Shown piece by piece: positions 27,219 to 36,215 of a stretch of DNA of 64,000 bases. The stretch's first letter is position 1; each line of letters begins with the position of its first letter. The position numbers and the translations under genes were made by a program. The notes below the pieces were generated by a model. The model saw only the letters and a program-made list of their open reading frames with translations. It was not told the origin of the DNA and searched no databases. Source of the DNA: JAFGNB01 sp050304135 (GTDB lineage Bacteria; Fibrobacterota; Chitinivibrionia; Chitinivibrionales; Chitinispirillaceae). The DNA lies in assembly GCA_050304135.1 (NCBI GenBank), contig JBNLDC010000018.1, positions 62,001-126,000 of the forward strand, given 5' to 3'.

Positions 27219-28148
27219 TCAGACCGATGTTATCCGTACTTCTTCCATCAATTGCCATACCGTATCGAGGTCGATTACTCCCGGTCCGTTGCAGGTGGCC
27301 TTCGCACTGCCGCATGCCACCGCCATCCGGCAGGTTTCAGTGAAAGAAAACTGCCGCTTGAGCGCCACCATTGCACCCGCCACGAGAGCATCGCCGCAAC
27401 CGACGGTATCTCTGACGTCTACCGTGGGTGCACTGCAGAGAATGCAATCATTTTTATGCAGACCAATCATACCGTCGGCACCCAGTGATATGAAAATATA
27501 GGTGATACCCATGTCAAGTAGCCGCTTCGCCTTGAGTGCGATATGATGAACCCCGCGGATCTGTTCACCGAAAAATTCCTCCAGCTCGCTGAGATTCGGT
27601 TTTATAATCAGCGGGCGGGACCGTACCCCTTTCTGCAACGCCACCCCCCTGGTATCAAGCAATGCCTGTCCTCCGCGCTGCGAACAGAAATCAAGCAGTG
27701 TCGCGTAAGTATCGTCAGAAAACCCTTTCGGTACGGCCCCGGAAAAGCACCAGTAGTCTCCCGGCAGCATCTTGCCGATAACAAATTCAGCGAATTCATG
27801 TTGAAGACGAGCCGGCAGAACAGGAGGCACAGCGGCGATATGTGTACTTGCTCCCGATCCACGCTCAAGAATGGTCGTATTGATCCGCACATCTCCGGGA
27901 ACGGTAAACAGATGGTGACCAATTCCCAGTGAATCAAGCATGGCGGCAAACCGGTTTATACCATATTCAGGAACCAGTCCGGTAACCATCACCTCCTCAC
28001 CGAGTGACCGCACTACCCGTGCAACGTTGATTCCCTTTCCGGCCGGAATCTGCGTGCATTCGCTGTCACAGAATGTCATTCCGCTCTGTAGCTCATCAAC
28101 CGTATAGAGAACATCAAATGAAGGAGAGAGCAGCGTGCTCCAGATCAT
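27219..28148 (-). CDS. PfkB-family sugar-phosphate kinase (1-phosphofructokinase/LacC-like)
   Basis: Ribokinase-fold kinase, 309 residues, most like 1-phosphofructokinase or tagatose-6-phosphate kinase. The N-terminal pattern is SPSFDVLYTVDEL, then GKGINVARVVRSLGEEVMVTG (substrate side). The catalytic motif is DTVGCGDALVAG, with the base Asp and anion hole; the usual Ala of GAGD is Cys here. The phosphosugar-specific IKPNLSELEEFFG segment supports the PfkB subgroup that acts on sugar phosphates. No PTS or fructose genes are nearby, so fructose 1-phosphate is not supported by context. A link to nucleotide-sugar metabolism with the downstream UXS gene is possible but inferred. Confidence 0.85.
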   Translation of the reverse strand: MIWSTLLSPSFDVLYTVDELQSGMTFCDSECTQIPAGKGINVARVVRSLGEEVMVTGLVPEYGINRFAAMLDSLGIGHHLFTVPGDVRINTTILERGSGASTHIAAVPPVLPARLQHEFAEFVIGKMLPGDYWCFSGAVPKGFSDDTYATLLDFCSQRGGQALLDTRGVALQKGVRSRPLIIKPNLSELEEFFGEQIRGVHHIALKAKRLLDMGITYIFISLGADGMIGLHKNDCILCSAPTVDVRDTVGCGDALVAGAMVALKRQFSFTETCRMAVACGSAKATCNGPGVIDLDTVWQLMEEVRITSV

Positions 28149-28152
28149 TGTT

Positions 28153-28323
28153 TCAATTTCCCTGCATGTAAAGGAACAGCAGCTTCATGGCACGTACCAT
28201 CAGAAAACTCATAAGCAGTAGTGCCACCACTTGTGCCACCTTTAAGAGTTTCATAAGGTTCTTGTACTGTTTCATATCAATCTGCTGCCGCGGATGGAAT
28301 TTCCAGAAGGCAACCGGTTCCAT
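28153..28323 (-). CDS. Small single-span membrane protein
   Basis: A 56-residue product if begun at the ATG at 28323 (CAGG a few nt upstream); the frame is open to 28395, which lacks a ribosome-binding site. It has a basic N half (FWKFHPRQQIDMKQYKNLMKLLK) and one hydrophobic helix (VAQVVALLLMSFLMVRAMKLLFLYM). It ends 4 bp before the PfkB-kinase start, so the genes are very likely cotranscribed. I do not recognise it; a membrane anchor or regulator of the neighbouring enzymes is possible. Confidence 0.55.
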   Translation of the reverse strand: MEPVAFWKFHPRQQIDMKQYKNLMKLLKVAQVVALLLMSFLMVRAMKLLFLYMQGN

Positions 28324-28450
28324 TTTTGCCTGAAATCGGTAATTTGTACTGATCACTATGGGTAAAATACTTAAAATAAACAAGTTCCGAAACATAAAAG
28401 ATACGGAATCAGGGTTGGACTACCAATAACTTTGTAACGATAGCAGATAG

Positions 28451-28492
28451 AAATAAAAAAGCAATGGCCCAAAGGGGGGTAAAGGCCATTGC
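28451..28492 (-). terminator. Rho-independent terminator of the sigma/anti-sigma operon
   Basis: Nine-base stem GCAATGGCC (28492-28484 read on the minus strand) with GGCCATTGC (28469-28461), followed on the minus strand by TTTTTTATTT (28460-28451). It lies 22 bp after the anti-sigma gene. Confidence 0.9.
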
Positions 28493-28514
28493 TTACAACA
28501 ACAAACAATACAAT

Positions 28515-29063
28515 TTATTTACTCTGAAGATCGACGGGATACACTCCGTTCAGATCAAGATTTCCTCGTGTTTTGCTGAAATTGACCCCGTTTTCAGAGG
28601 ATGAGTCTGCTGAAGAGTCTGCCACACTGTTTTCGGGAGTCAGTGACGCGCCGGCAACCTGATCGGAAGTAACCGAAGATTCACTCGCGACGGCAGGTGC
28701 GGCAGTACCTCTTTTTCCAACACCTGTTTTAAGGGTCACATACCCTACCCCGATAAAACCGATGGCAAAGAGCATGAACGATATCACACCCCTTCTGATA
28801 AACAGAGGCATCGAGGCAAAACCGGTCACTTTCCGACGCCCATCCGAACAAACCCGGATAATTTCCGCGTCACAAGCTGCCGACGGAGTATCACACAGGA
28901 TTTCCGGTGTAAAAAAGCGATCTTTATCCGATAGATACGCCTTCTCCTCTCCTGCACAAACGGCACACTCCGCAAGATGCTCTTCAAACGACTTACGCTC
29001 GCCACTTTCGAGTTCACCCGAAACATAAAGCAAACCGTATTCTTCCCACTTACTACACTCCAT
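28515..29063 (-). CDS. Zinc-binding anti-sigma factor
   Basis: A 182-residue membrane protein that would hold the adjacent ECF sigma factor inactive. The N-terminal zinc anti-sigma motif is Cys3 with His29-x3-Cys33-x2-Cys36 (HLAECAVC). A single membrane helix follows at about 92-111 (GVISFMLFAIGFIGVGYVTL). The outer C-terminal part is Ser/Ala-rich and low complexity (ASESSVTSDQVAGASLTP, VADSSADSSSENG), probably a flexible periplasmic tail. The gene overlaps the sigma gene by 11 bp. Release could occur through regulated proteolysis or through the upstream TPR protein; that is inference. Confidence 0.88.
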   Translation of the reverse strand: MECSKWEEYGLLYVSGELESGERKSFEEHLAECAVCAGEEKAYLSDKDRFFTPEILCDTPSAACDAEIIRVCSDGRRKVTGFASMPLFIRRGVISFMLFAIGFIGVGYVTLKTGVGKRGTAAPAVASESSVTSDQVAGASLTPENSVADSSADSSSENGVNFSKTRGNLDLNGVYPVDLQSK

Positions 29064-29628
29064 CGATCCCCCTCTTTTTGAGTTCTTTTCGAATGTTTTT
29101 CAAAGCAAGCCTCATTCTGCCAAGGGCCGTATTTATGGGACAATTCATTATTACCGCAATTTCCTTGAACGGTACTCCCGCCATTTCACGCAGCAGAAAA
29201 ACTTCTTTCTGCAATGGATCAAGCTCTGCGACCGCATCCCTGACAATATGCTGTATGGCTTTATTCGACAGCGCCGAATCGGGACTGTCAACCTTGCTGC
29301 CTACCGCATTTTCAGCATCGCGCTTATGATCGTTTTCCACCTTTACATGACGAAAATAGTCGATCGTACGCTTATGAGCGATTCCGAACAACCAGCTCAA
29401 AAAATTCCTTGAGCGGTCAAACTGCTCTGCATTACGCAGCGCCGCCATAAACGTTTCCTGTAAAAGATCTTCTGCGATTTCCCGCTCTCCGGTCATCCGG
29501 ATCAGAAAACCAAACACCCGGTTTTTATAACGTTCGTATAGTTCCGCGAATCCCCTTTTGTCTCCTTTAAGCCAGAGATCAAAGGCTTTCTGATCATCTT
29601 CAAACGTTATATTCATGTTTTCTTGCAT
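29053..29628 (-). CDS. ECF RNA polymerase sigma factor
   Basis: A 191-residue ECF-type sigma factor. Region 2 (about 25-95) contains FAELYERYKNRVFGFLIRMTGEREIAEDLLQETFMAAL and FLSWLFGIAHKRTIDYFR. Region 4 (about 130-185) contains LDPLQKEVFLLREMAGVPFKEIAVIMNCPINTALGRMRLAL, the helix-turn-helix for the -35 element. A start at Met5 is also possible. The gene lies 45 bp downstream of the TPR gene and overlaps the anti-sigma gene by 11 bp. Such factors usually autoregulate their operon; no matching promoter was identified. Confidence 0.94.
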   Translation of the reverse strand: MQENMNITFEDDQKAFDLWLKGDKRGFAELYERYKNRVFGFLIRMTGEREIAEDLLQETFMAALRNAEQFDRSRNFLSWLFGIAHKRTIDYFRHVKVENDHKRDAENAVGSKVDSPDSALSNKAIQHIVRDAVAELDPLQKEVFLLREMAGVPFKEIAVIMNCPINTALGRMRLALKNIRKELKKRGIDGV

Positions 29629-29673
29629 AGACTACGGCTTCTATTGGTAATTATTGTGATGAAAGTATAAAAA

Positions 29674-32600
29674 TTATCGTTTAGCTTTTTTAAGTTCCCT
29701 CTGAATATCCTCATCATCGGGACTGAGCCTGCGGGCATTTTCAAGGTGCTCGTTATACCCGGCCGTGTCCTTTTTCATTTTACAAAGCAGTGCCAATCCG
29801 AGTTCAGCCCTGCCGAAATTCGAATCCGAGCGCAAAGCCCGTTTGAAAAAGGTTTCGGCCCATTGCGGTTTTGACTGCTCCAAATGCGCAAAGGCACGTT
29901 CACCGAGCGAGGGAGCATAGTCCGGTTCTATGTAATTGATCTCTTTATATACTTCAATCGCTTCGTCAAACCGCTTCAGGAGGCGAAGCACCTTTGCTTT
30001 GAGCATCAGGGTGGGGATATCATCAGGCACCGTTGCCAGGATTTCCTCGATAGCAGATTCCGCTTCACTGTTTTTACCCTGCATCATGAGTGCTTCAGCA
30101 TATAACCGTAAATAACGGGGTTCCCGTTTCATTCCGACGAGCACCTCGATCTCTTTTTTCGCCTTGTCTTTCTGCCCGGTTTTCTGATACAGTTCAAAAA
30201 GCTGAAACCGGATTTCGGGATCGTCGCCCATTTTCTCTTTGGCCTTCTTAAGCAGGGTTATCGCCTCATCGGAGCGATTGGTTTTCATGTATCCCTTTGC
30301 CAGAGCGGCGGTGATTTCAGGATCGTCCTGCTGCAGTGTATTGGCGATTTCCAGAAATACGATTCCCTCATTGTACCGATCTTTCCGCATCATAATGATG
30401 CCGATACGTTTGTTGGCCAGAACATTCTGCGGATCAGTTTCAACATACCGCTGATAGGCACGCAGTTCTTCATTTTCATTACCCGTTTTGGCGTAAATTT
30501 TTCCGAGTTCAAGCCAGACGGAAGGAATCGAATCCGCAAGTTCGGTAACACGCTTGAAGAGCGGAATCGCTTTGGAGAGCATTGATTTCTCATCAGAATA
30601 CAACAGTCCCAGATGCAGATAATTCCGGTAGTCCGCGGGAAAACGTTTACAATTTTTCTCATACACCGCCCGGGCCTGCATCGGATCTTTTTTCTCCAGA
30701 AACAGCGCGTGTTTGAAGGATGCATCAGGATCACTCACCCCTTTAAGTGCCGTGTAATCCCTGTATGCCCGCGCAGCGGCAACCAGATCCGAATCATTTT
30801 CAAAGGCCTGAGCGACCATCAGATATACCCGACGCTGCAGTGAAAGAGCGAGTCGTTTATTCGCTTTGAGCGACAGAAGCACGCTCAGAGCGTCACTGTT
30901 ATTATTGGTGCTGAGACACGCCTGCGCATAGTTCACCGAATTTTTAACCGACAATTTCTTCCCGGCAATTTTAAAATACCGTAACGCCCCCGTGGTATCA
31001 TCTTTACTGAACTGGTAAGCACCAACTTTTTCGGCCAGCTGCGCGTCCGTCGGCTTCCGGTCAAGATACTGCCGGTATTTTTTATAGGCCTCATCTTTCT
31101 GATGCACTTTTTCGTACAGCTCGCCAAGCTCCCGAAGTTCATCGACCGCCTTGGTATTCATCATAATCGCCTGCTCATAGGATACGATAGCATTGTTGTT
31201 ATCGCCGGTAGCCGCCTGGCAGGAGGCAAGTGCAACGAGTGCATCAAAATTGGAAGGTTCCAACAGAAGCGCTTTCTGATACATTCCGATAGCATTGGTA
31301 TACTGTTTCTTTTTCTGGTAAATCAGTCCGAGCGTCATAAAGGTACTCACATCGGCGGATCCGGACTTGACCACCCCGTTGAGCGCTTGAATGACCTCAC
31401 CCTCCTGACCTTTCGCCATGACGATTTCCGCGTACCGTTTATGAAAGCCGGTGATCGACGGATCAATCTTCAAGGCCGTGCGATACTCGGTGAGCGCGCC
31501 ATCCAGTTTTTTCTTCCCATAGTACAGGTCGCCAAGATCACGGTGCGCTTCCGCATCGCTGCCGTTGAGAGCGAGATACTCACGAAGATATCGTATCGCC
31601 TCGTCGACCAGTCCCGTTTTGGCCGCAAGCCGCGAGAGCGGTCTGAGCACGGCGGTATCCTTGGGCGTGAGCACGGAGAGTTGCCGGTAATATCTGAGAG
31701 CCTCTGATGATTTCCCGCCTGCTTCGAAATACGTTGCCAGTCGTTTCCGGGAGACGGTGTTGCCACTGTTCATGTCGGCAATTTTTTTGTCAATCTCCAC
31801 CAGTTTTTCCGTCTCGTTAAGCTGCTTATAGCAGATTGCCAGATGTTCAAGCAGTTCGGCATTGTCGGGATCATTTTTCAGAAGGACTTCGAGCTGATCA
31901 CGCGCTTCGGTAAAGTTCTTACTGTTCAGGTGTACCAGGGCCATCACCAGACGCGCACCACGGGCCTTTTTGTCAATAGTCAGTGCTGCCTGTGCGGCAT
32001 CCCGTGCAAGATTATATTTTTTAAGTTCAAAAGCTGCCTGTGCATATCCTTCATGGGCAGCGGCACTGTTTTTCAGCTTTCCGCTTTTTTCGAACTGCTT
32101 CAACGCTTCACTAAACCGCCCGCTCTTGAGGTTATACTTTCCGAGAGCAAGGTAGATTTTAGGATCATCCGGACTGAGCCCCATGAGTACTTCAAAGGTT
32201 TGCTTCGCTTTTTCGTTGTTGCCGGTACTCTGATACAGATCGGCAAGGCGTGCATACGCCTCAACGTTACGGCTGTTCACGGCGATCGCCTTTTCCAGAC
32301 TCGCGATCGCGTTTCTGGAATCCTTCATTCCCTTATACACTTCCGAGAGCAGAAAGTAACCGTCGGCGACCGCGCTCCCTTTGGGATCGGCAGCAACAAT
32401 GGTTTTCAAATGCGTCAGTGCAGTACTGAATTCCCCTTTGGCAATAAGCGCCCGTGCAACTTTCTCCCTTGCCAGAAGCGCTTCGGGAACGGTTGATGAT
32501 GCCCCGAAGTTTTCCACCGCCTTCCGGTAAAAAGCAGCGGCAACCGCTATCCCCTGCGTTTTTTCAAGAGCACCCCCGTATTCATACCAGTCCCGCCCCT

Positions 32601-33372
32601 TCATACTGTCGGGAGGAATATCGCGGTAGTGCGCCGCACATTCAGCGAATTTCTTTTTACTGAAGTAGGCTCGGGCGAGCATCATTTTCGAGGGTATTGC
32701 CGGACCGTTCTTCTCCAGCGCTTTTGCAAGATACACCAGCGCAGAATCGCCGACACCAAGTTCAGCGTATGCTTTACCGATCTGAAAGGCGAGTTCACCT
32801 GAGGTGTTTTTCGCAAACCCCCGTTTCAGAAGCGGTATCGCCGAGGACCACGCTCCCTCACCGAAATAAATGTTCGCCAGTTCCCGGGCAGCGATCACAT
32901 TTGAAGAATCCCCCTCGAGCACCTTCTCCATGGCCTTTTTCGCCTCTGCCGGTTTGCCCAGATCAATACACGCCTGAGCATACTCCCAGCTGGCCTCTGC
33001 GGTGAATTTTTTATCGAGCGCCTTTTTTGCCATCTCCATAGCATTCTCGGACTGCTTCATAAGGTTGTATGCATGCGCGGCTCCCACAAGCGCATGGTAA
33101 TCATCAGGATTGATCCGCCATGAAACCAGATAACAGGCAAGCGCTTTTTCAGGCATCCCGAGAGCATTGTTCGCCTTTCCGAGTTGTATCCAGATCAGGG
33201 CATCCCGATCCGGTGCGGAGAGACTCCGGTCGGCATAATCGATTGCTTCCTGATATTTTTTTGCAGAAATCAACTTATCAAATGTAGCGTCTGCCGCCGC
33301 CTGGTGAGCTCCCCCGGAAAACAGCACTGTCAGGAGTACTGCCGATACCGTGACTTCTCTCAAACGGATCAT
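29674..33372 (-). CDS. Large exported TPR-repeat protein
   Basis: A 1232-residue exported protein made almost entirely of tetratricopeptide repeats. I chose the ATG at 33372, with AAGGGG 8 nt upstream; the frame begins at a GTG at 33381. The signal peptide is MIRLREVTVSAVLLTVLFSGGAHQAAADA. From about residue 35 to the end, 34-residue helical-pair units recur (for example AYYNLMK, ALVALASCQAATGDNNNAIVSYEQAI, AEALMMQGKNSEAESAIEEIL), probably more than thirty of them. TPR superhelices are protein-binding scaffolds. The gene precedes the ECF sigma and anti-sigma genes by 45 bp on the same strand, suggesting it belongs to, or is sensed by, that regulatory system. Confidence 0.9.
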   Translation of the reverse strand: MIRLREVTVSAVLLTVLFSGGAHQAAADATFDKLISAKKYQEAIDYADRSLSAPDRDALIWIQLGKANNALGMPEKALACYLVSWRINPDDYHALVGAAHAYNLMKQSENAMEMAKKALDKKFTAEASWEYAQACIDLGKPAEAKKAMEKVLEGDSSNVIAARELANIYFGEGAWSSAIPLLKRGFAKNTSGELAFQIGKAYAELGVGDSALVYLAKALEKNGPAIPSKMMLARAYFSKKKFAECAAHYRDIPPDSMKGRDWYEYGGALEKTQGIAVAAAFYRKAVENFGASSTVPEALLAREKVARALIAKGEFSTALTHLKTIVAADPKGSAVADGYFLLSEVYKGMKDSRNAIASLEKAIAVNSRNVEAYARLADLYQSTGNNEKAKQTFEVLMGLSPDDPKIYLALGKYNLKSGRFSEALKQFEKSGKLKNSAAAHEGYAQAAFELKKYNLARDAAQAALTIDKKARGARLVMALVHLNSKNFTEARDQLEVLLKNDPDNAELLEHLAICYKQLNETEKLVEIDKKIADMNSGNTVSRKRLATYFEAGGKSSEALRYYRQLSVLTPKDTAVLRPLSRLAAKTGLVDEAIRYLREYLALNGSDAEAHRDLGDLYYGKKKLDGALTEYRTALKIDPSITGFHKRYAEIVMAKGQEGEVIQALNGVVKSGSADVSTFMTLGLIYQKKKQYTNAIGMYQKALLLEPSNFDALVALASCQAATGDNNNAIVSYEQAIMMNTKAVDELRELGELYEKVHQKDEAYKKYRQYLDRKPTDAQLAEKVGAYQFSKDDTTGALRYFKIAGKKLSVKNSVNYAQACLSTNNNSDALSVLLSLKANKRLALSLQRRVYLMVAQAFENDSDLVAAARAYRDYTALKGVSDPDASFKHALFLEKKDPMQARAVYEKNCKRFPADYRNYLHLGLLYSDEKSMLSKAIPLFKRVTELADSIPSVWLELGKIYAKTGNENEELRAYQRYVETDPQNVLANKRIGIIMMRKDRYNEGIVFLEIANTLQQDDPEITAALAKGYMKTNRSDEAITLLKKAKEKMGDDPEIRFQLFELYQKTGQKDKAKKEIEVLVGMKREPRYLRLYAEALMMQGKNSEAESAIEEILATVPDDIPTLMLKAKVLRLLKRFDEAIEVYKEINYIEPDYAPSLGERAFAHLEQSKPQWAETFFKRALRSDSNFGRAELGLALLCKMKKDTAGYNEHLENARRLSPDDEDIQRELKKAKR

Positions 33373-33519
33373 GATAAACACCCCTTCTGAATTTTCAAAA
33401 ACCGGTTATTGTTTTAGATAACGGGAATGGTATCTGCGGAAAAAGATCATTGAACAGCCCCACCGTGCATATTTTCGATTGTCCTGCCCAATCATTAAAA
33501 ATGGTAATTCGCTGCCCTG

Positions 33520-34134
33520 TTAGCAAATGATCCCTCCCGGTTTGCGACGGGATACCAGCATCGCTGAAAACCGCCTCCAGTCGAACAGAGGGCCGGGGTC
33601 TATTTTTGGATCCTGCCGCAGACCGAGTGCAACCGCGCGTTCTCCGGCGATTGCATCGTGCCCTATATAGTGCATCGCCTGCCCGAGTGCTTCCTCGTTG
33701 GTTATACAGAGTTCCGCCAGAGCCGCATACTGCTGATTCGTAAATCCGCTTTCCGCAGTAGCCAGGAGCTCTATTCCAACCGAAAAATCGTTAACCCCCT
33801 GCCGACTGTCGGGTTCAGGCATTATACTGCCGCCGCAATGCCATGCTTTTTTTTCGAGTGGTACCAGCCGGAAAACACCGCCGTCGCGATCGATTATAAA
33901 ATGGCTGCTTACACCGTACTCACAGAAAATCGAAAGTACCTTCCCCAACGAGAACGGATCGTCCGGAAACCGGTTAATCGCGCTTGAATAATGAAGTACC
34001 GTTACATCCACCGGCGCGCCACTGCGGTCCGACCAGAGAGCGGTCTTACCGGTGGCAGCGACCAGTACCCCGAGTGTAGCCGTACCGATCAGCGTTGTAT
34101 TGGCTTGTTCAAGCAGCAGATCCTTATACAGCAT
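33520..34134 (-). CDS. N-acetylmuramoyl-L-alanine amidase (AmpD-like, Amidase_2)
   Basis: Zinc amidase that cuts the bond between N-acetylmuramic acid and the stem peptide, 204 residues. Likely zinc ligands are His48 in VLHYSS, His159 in IGHDAIAG and Asp179 in KIDPGPLFDW, the AmpD order. The substrate-side segment SHFIIDRDGGVFRLVPLEKKAWHCG and SVGIELLA are also family-typical. No signal peptide is visible, so it probably acts in the cytoplasm on recycled anhydromuropeptides, as AmpD does, or its export is non-classical. It is divergent from the SDR gene. Confidence 0.88.
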   Translation of the reverse strand: MLYKDLLLEQANTTLIGTATLGVLVAATGKTALWSDRSGAPVDVTVLHYSSAINRFPDDPFSLGKVLSIFCEYGVSSHFIIDRDGGVFRLVPLEKKAWHCGGSIMPEPDSRQGVNDFSVGIELLATAESGFTNQQYAALAELCITNEEALGQAMHYIGHDAIAGERAVALGLRQDPKIDPGPLFDWRRFSAMLVSRRKPGGIIC

Positions 34135-34324
34135 GATTCCTCCGCTACAGAGAGAGATTTTTCCACTTGAAACCTGCTACAGCGGTCCGACACGGCTGCG
34201 CAATGCGTTCCACGTACCCAGTGAGCAGTACCTGAACCATTTCCCGCTCAACCGCCCGCTGTTTGTTTTTCGCGTCAATCACACTGTTCTCACCATCAGG
34301 GTACCCCGGTTGTATTTTCATGAT

Positions 34325-35038
34325 ATGAGCAGAAAACCCGAAGCAGTTCTTATTACCGCCGGAACAAAACGGCTCGGCTTTCGTCTTGCACAGGAGTCAC
34401 TCACCCTCGGATACAGTGTCATCCTTCACTACCGATCATCAGATCGTACCGCACGGCAATGGCTGAAGCGCCATCCGGAGTACGCGAGCCGCGTTTACTT
34501 TCTTCAGCAGGACCTCATCAGCCACCCCGAATCACTCGTCGAGGCAGCGCTTGACCTCCCCTGCAGACTCACCGGCCTTGTCAACAATGCCTCCCTGTTC
34601 TCCCGCGGTGATCTGTCCGACTGCACCCACCTGCGTTCCATGCTCGACATCCACCTTCTGGTACCTGCCGCACTCGGTGCGGCTTTCGCCGATCGCATAA
34701 GGAAGGGATGGATCATCACCATAACCGATGCTCTTGCGGGTAAAACGAACGTGGCATGGCAGAATTACCGCATGTCAAAGTTGTTCCTCGAGGAACTCAC
34801 CCGTCAGCAGGCGCTCAGATTCGCTCCCGACCTTCGGGTTAACGCCATAGCCCCCGGTGCCGTACTTCCTTCGAGTGAAACCGGTACCGCCGCATTTCGC
34901 AATCTCGCAGCCCTGATCCCGTTGCGTAAAACCGCTCCGGTAGCCGCGATAATCGGGGCCTACCGTTTTCTGATCTCCAATACCAGTTGCACCGGTCAGA
35001 TTGTCCGGATCGACGGTGGATGGAGTCTCACCCCCTGA
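34325..35038 (+). CDS. Short-chain dehydrogenase, pteridine-reductase-like (FolM-type)
   Basis: NAD(P)-dependent reductase, 237 residues from the ATG at 34325 (MSRKPEAVLITAGTKRLGF). The nucleotide motif is TAGTKRLG, with HYRSS following as in NADPH-dependent pteridine reductases. NNASLF is the NNAG-equivalent; the catalytic pair is Tyr148 and Lys152 in YRMSK. The VNAIAPGAVLP and GQIVRIDGGW segments complete the fold. The pattern HYRSS plus NNASxF points to the FolM/PTR1 group (reduction of dihydropterins or dihydrofolate), but no folate gene is adjacent. The open frame reaches back to 34052 but its earlier part is antisense to the amidase gene. Confidence 0.82.
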   Translation: MSRKPEAVLITAGTKRLGFRLAQESLTLGYSVILHYRSSDRTARQWLKRHPEYASRVYFLQQDLISHPESLVEAALDLPCRLTGLVNNASLFSRGDLSDCTHLRSMLDIHLLVPAALGAAFADRIRKGWIITITDALAGKTNVAWQNYRMSKLFLEELTRQQALRFAPDLRVNAIAPGAVLPSSETGTAAFRNLAALIPLRKTAPVAAIIGAYRFLISNTSCTGQIVRIDGGWSLTP

Positions 35039-35062
35039 ACCGGTCGCGACAATGTACGATTA

Positions 35063-35530
35063 TTACTGTACCCATCCGCTAATCTCCGGAAGCAGCCTTT
35101 CAACTGACCGCTGCAGCAGTGTAAATGTCTTGCGATATACTTCGATCGACTTCCCCACCGGGTCTTTTATTGTCGCTTTGCGGGATTTCTGTTCCGGCCA
35201 CGCACCGAGCATATAGGTTCTGTCGGCTACCTGTGGAAAAAAAATGATCAGATAATCAACCTGCACCTGTTCCATGGTCAGAATCAGCCTGCTGTTTTTA
35301 AGCTCCTCGGGAACCAGATGGCGTGACCGGTGATTGCTGATGTCAATTCCGGCCTCTCCGCACACAGTGACGGCATTCTCCGTGGCCCTATTTTCCTCCA
35401 GAGCATGTATTCCCATGGATGAAACGGCGAGCTGGCTGATCCCTCTTTTTTCAAGTTCCATCCGCAGAATTCCCTCGGCCATCGGGCTGCGGCACATATT
35501 CGCATTACATATAAAAATGACATTACTCAT
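35063..35530 (-). CDS. Low-molecular-weight protein tyrosine phosphatase
   Basis: A 155-residue phosphatase of the LMW-PTP/arsenate-reductase fold. The P-loop is C-x5-R-S at Cys8-Arg14-Ser15 (CNANMCRS). The general-acid loop is IKDPVG near residue 122. Usual LMW-PTPs start with CxGNICRS; here the loop is CNANMCRS. In bacteria such enzymes often dephosphorylate tyrosine kinases of exopolysaccharide synthesis; no such kinase gene is adjacent. It converges on the SDR gene with 24 bp between the stops. Confidence 0.9.
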   Translation of the reverse strand: MSNVIFICNANMCRSPMAEGILRMELEKRGISQLAVSSMGIHALEENRATENAVTVCGEAGIDISNHRSRHLVPEELKNSRLILTMEQVQVDYLIIFFPQVADRTYMLGAWPEQKSRKATIKDPVGKSIEVYRKTFTLLQRSVERLLPEISGWVQ

Positions 35531-35630
35531 TAACAGAACCTTCGCTGAATGGAGGGAGATCGCTCTTTCCCTGGAAATTGTACGTAAAAAAATAGTATTT
35601 TACAACATCAAACATTGAAGGAGTCGGCAT

Positions 35631-35960
35631 ATGGCATTAACAAACGACGAAAAGGGACTGGTCGAAGAGGCGCTCTCCGTCTACCTGCAGGTAATTTCCC
35701 GTCAGGCAGCTCCGGCGCAGGTGCAGCAACTGGCCCAGGTGGCACAGAACATCATCCGGAAACTCGACAGTGTCGGTGCCGGTGGAGGTAAACAGGGAAA
35801 CAAGCCCAATGGTATTTCAGATGAATGGTATAAAAACGTCTGCCAGAGCTGCGACAAGCTCTCTCCCGGTGGTTGCACCGACAAGGTAACCGAGAAATAC
35901 CCCGGGAAGTGTGATCCAATTCTTCATTACGAGCGGGATAAGCTGCTGAAGAAAAAGTAA
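35631..35960 (+). CDS. Small protein with Cys-rich C terminus
   Basis: A 109-residue soluble protein with a good ribosome-binding site (GAAGGAG, 8 nt upstream). The N half is helical (DEKGLVEEALSVYLQVISRQAAPAQVQQLAQVAQNIIRKL), followed by a Gly-rich linker (GAGGGKQG). The C-terminal part has four Cys (CQSCDKLSPGGC and GKCDP) plus His, which could bind zinc or an iron-sulfur cluster. I do not recognise the family. It is divergent from the LMW phosphatase gene and followed by a strong hairpin. Confidence 0.75.
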   Translation: MALTNDEKGLVEEALSVYLQVISRQAAPAQVQQLAQVAQNIIRKLDSVGAGGGKQGNKPNGISDEWYKNVCQSCDKLSPGGCTDKVTEKYPGKCDPILHYERDKLLKKK

Positions 35961-36053
35961 GGAGCGTTTTTTCCGGATTACCACCGGATCTGCCCGCCAC
36001 TGTCTGATTTTCTTACCGCAATTCCAAATGTGATATTTTCCTGTTTTATTATG

Positions 36054-36087
36054 CAACTGAGAAACCGTCGTGTTTCTCAGTTGTCAT
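36054..36087 (+). terminator. Hairpin terminator after the small Cys-rich protein gene
   Basis: A perfect 12-bp stem CAACTGAGAAAC (36054-36065) with GTTTCTCAGTTG (36072-36083), loop CGTCGT, then TCATTTT. The T tract is short, so efficiency is uncertain. It lies about 95 bp after the stop. Confidence 0.65.
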
Positions 36088-36215
36088 TTTCGCATTATAC
36101 TGCTCCCCGCCGCCGCAGGACGGGCACCCTCTATCGGCTTCGTCTGGTTTACCCTGATCATACGCTCCCCGGATCGACCGTGAACGCGGAGGCGGGCTAC
36201 CGCTGAAGTGACCGT

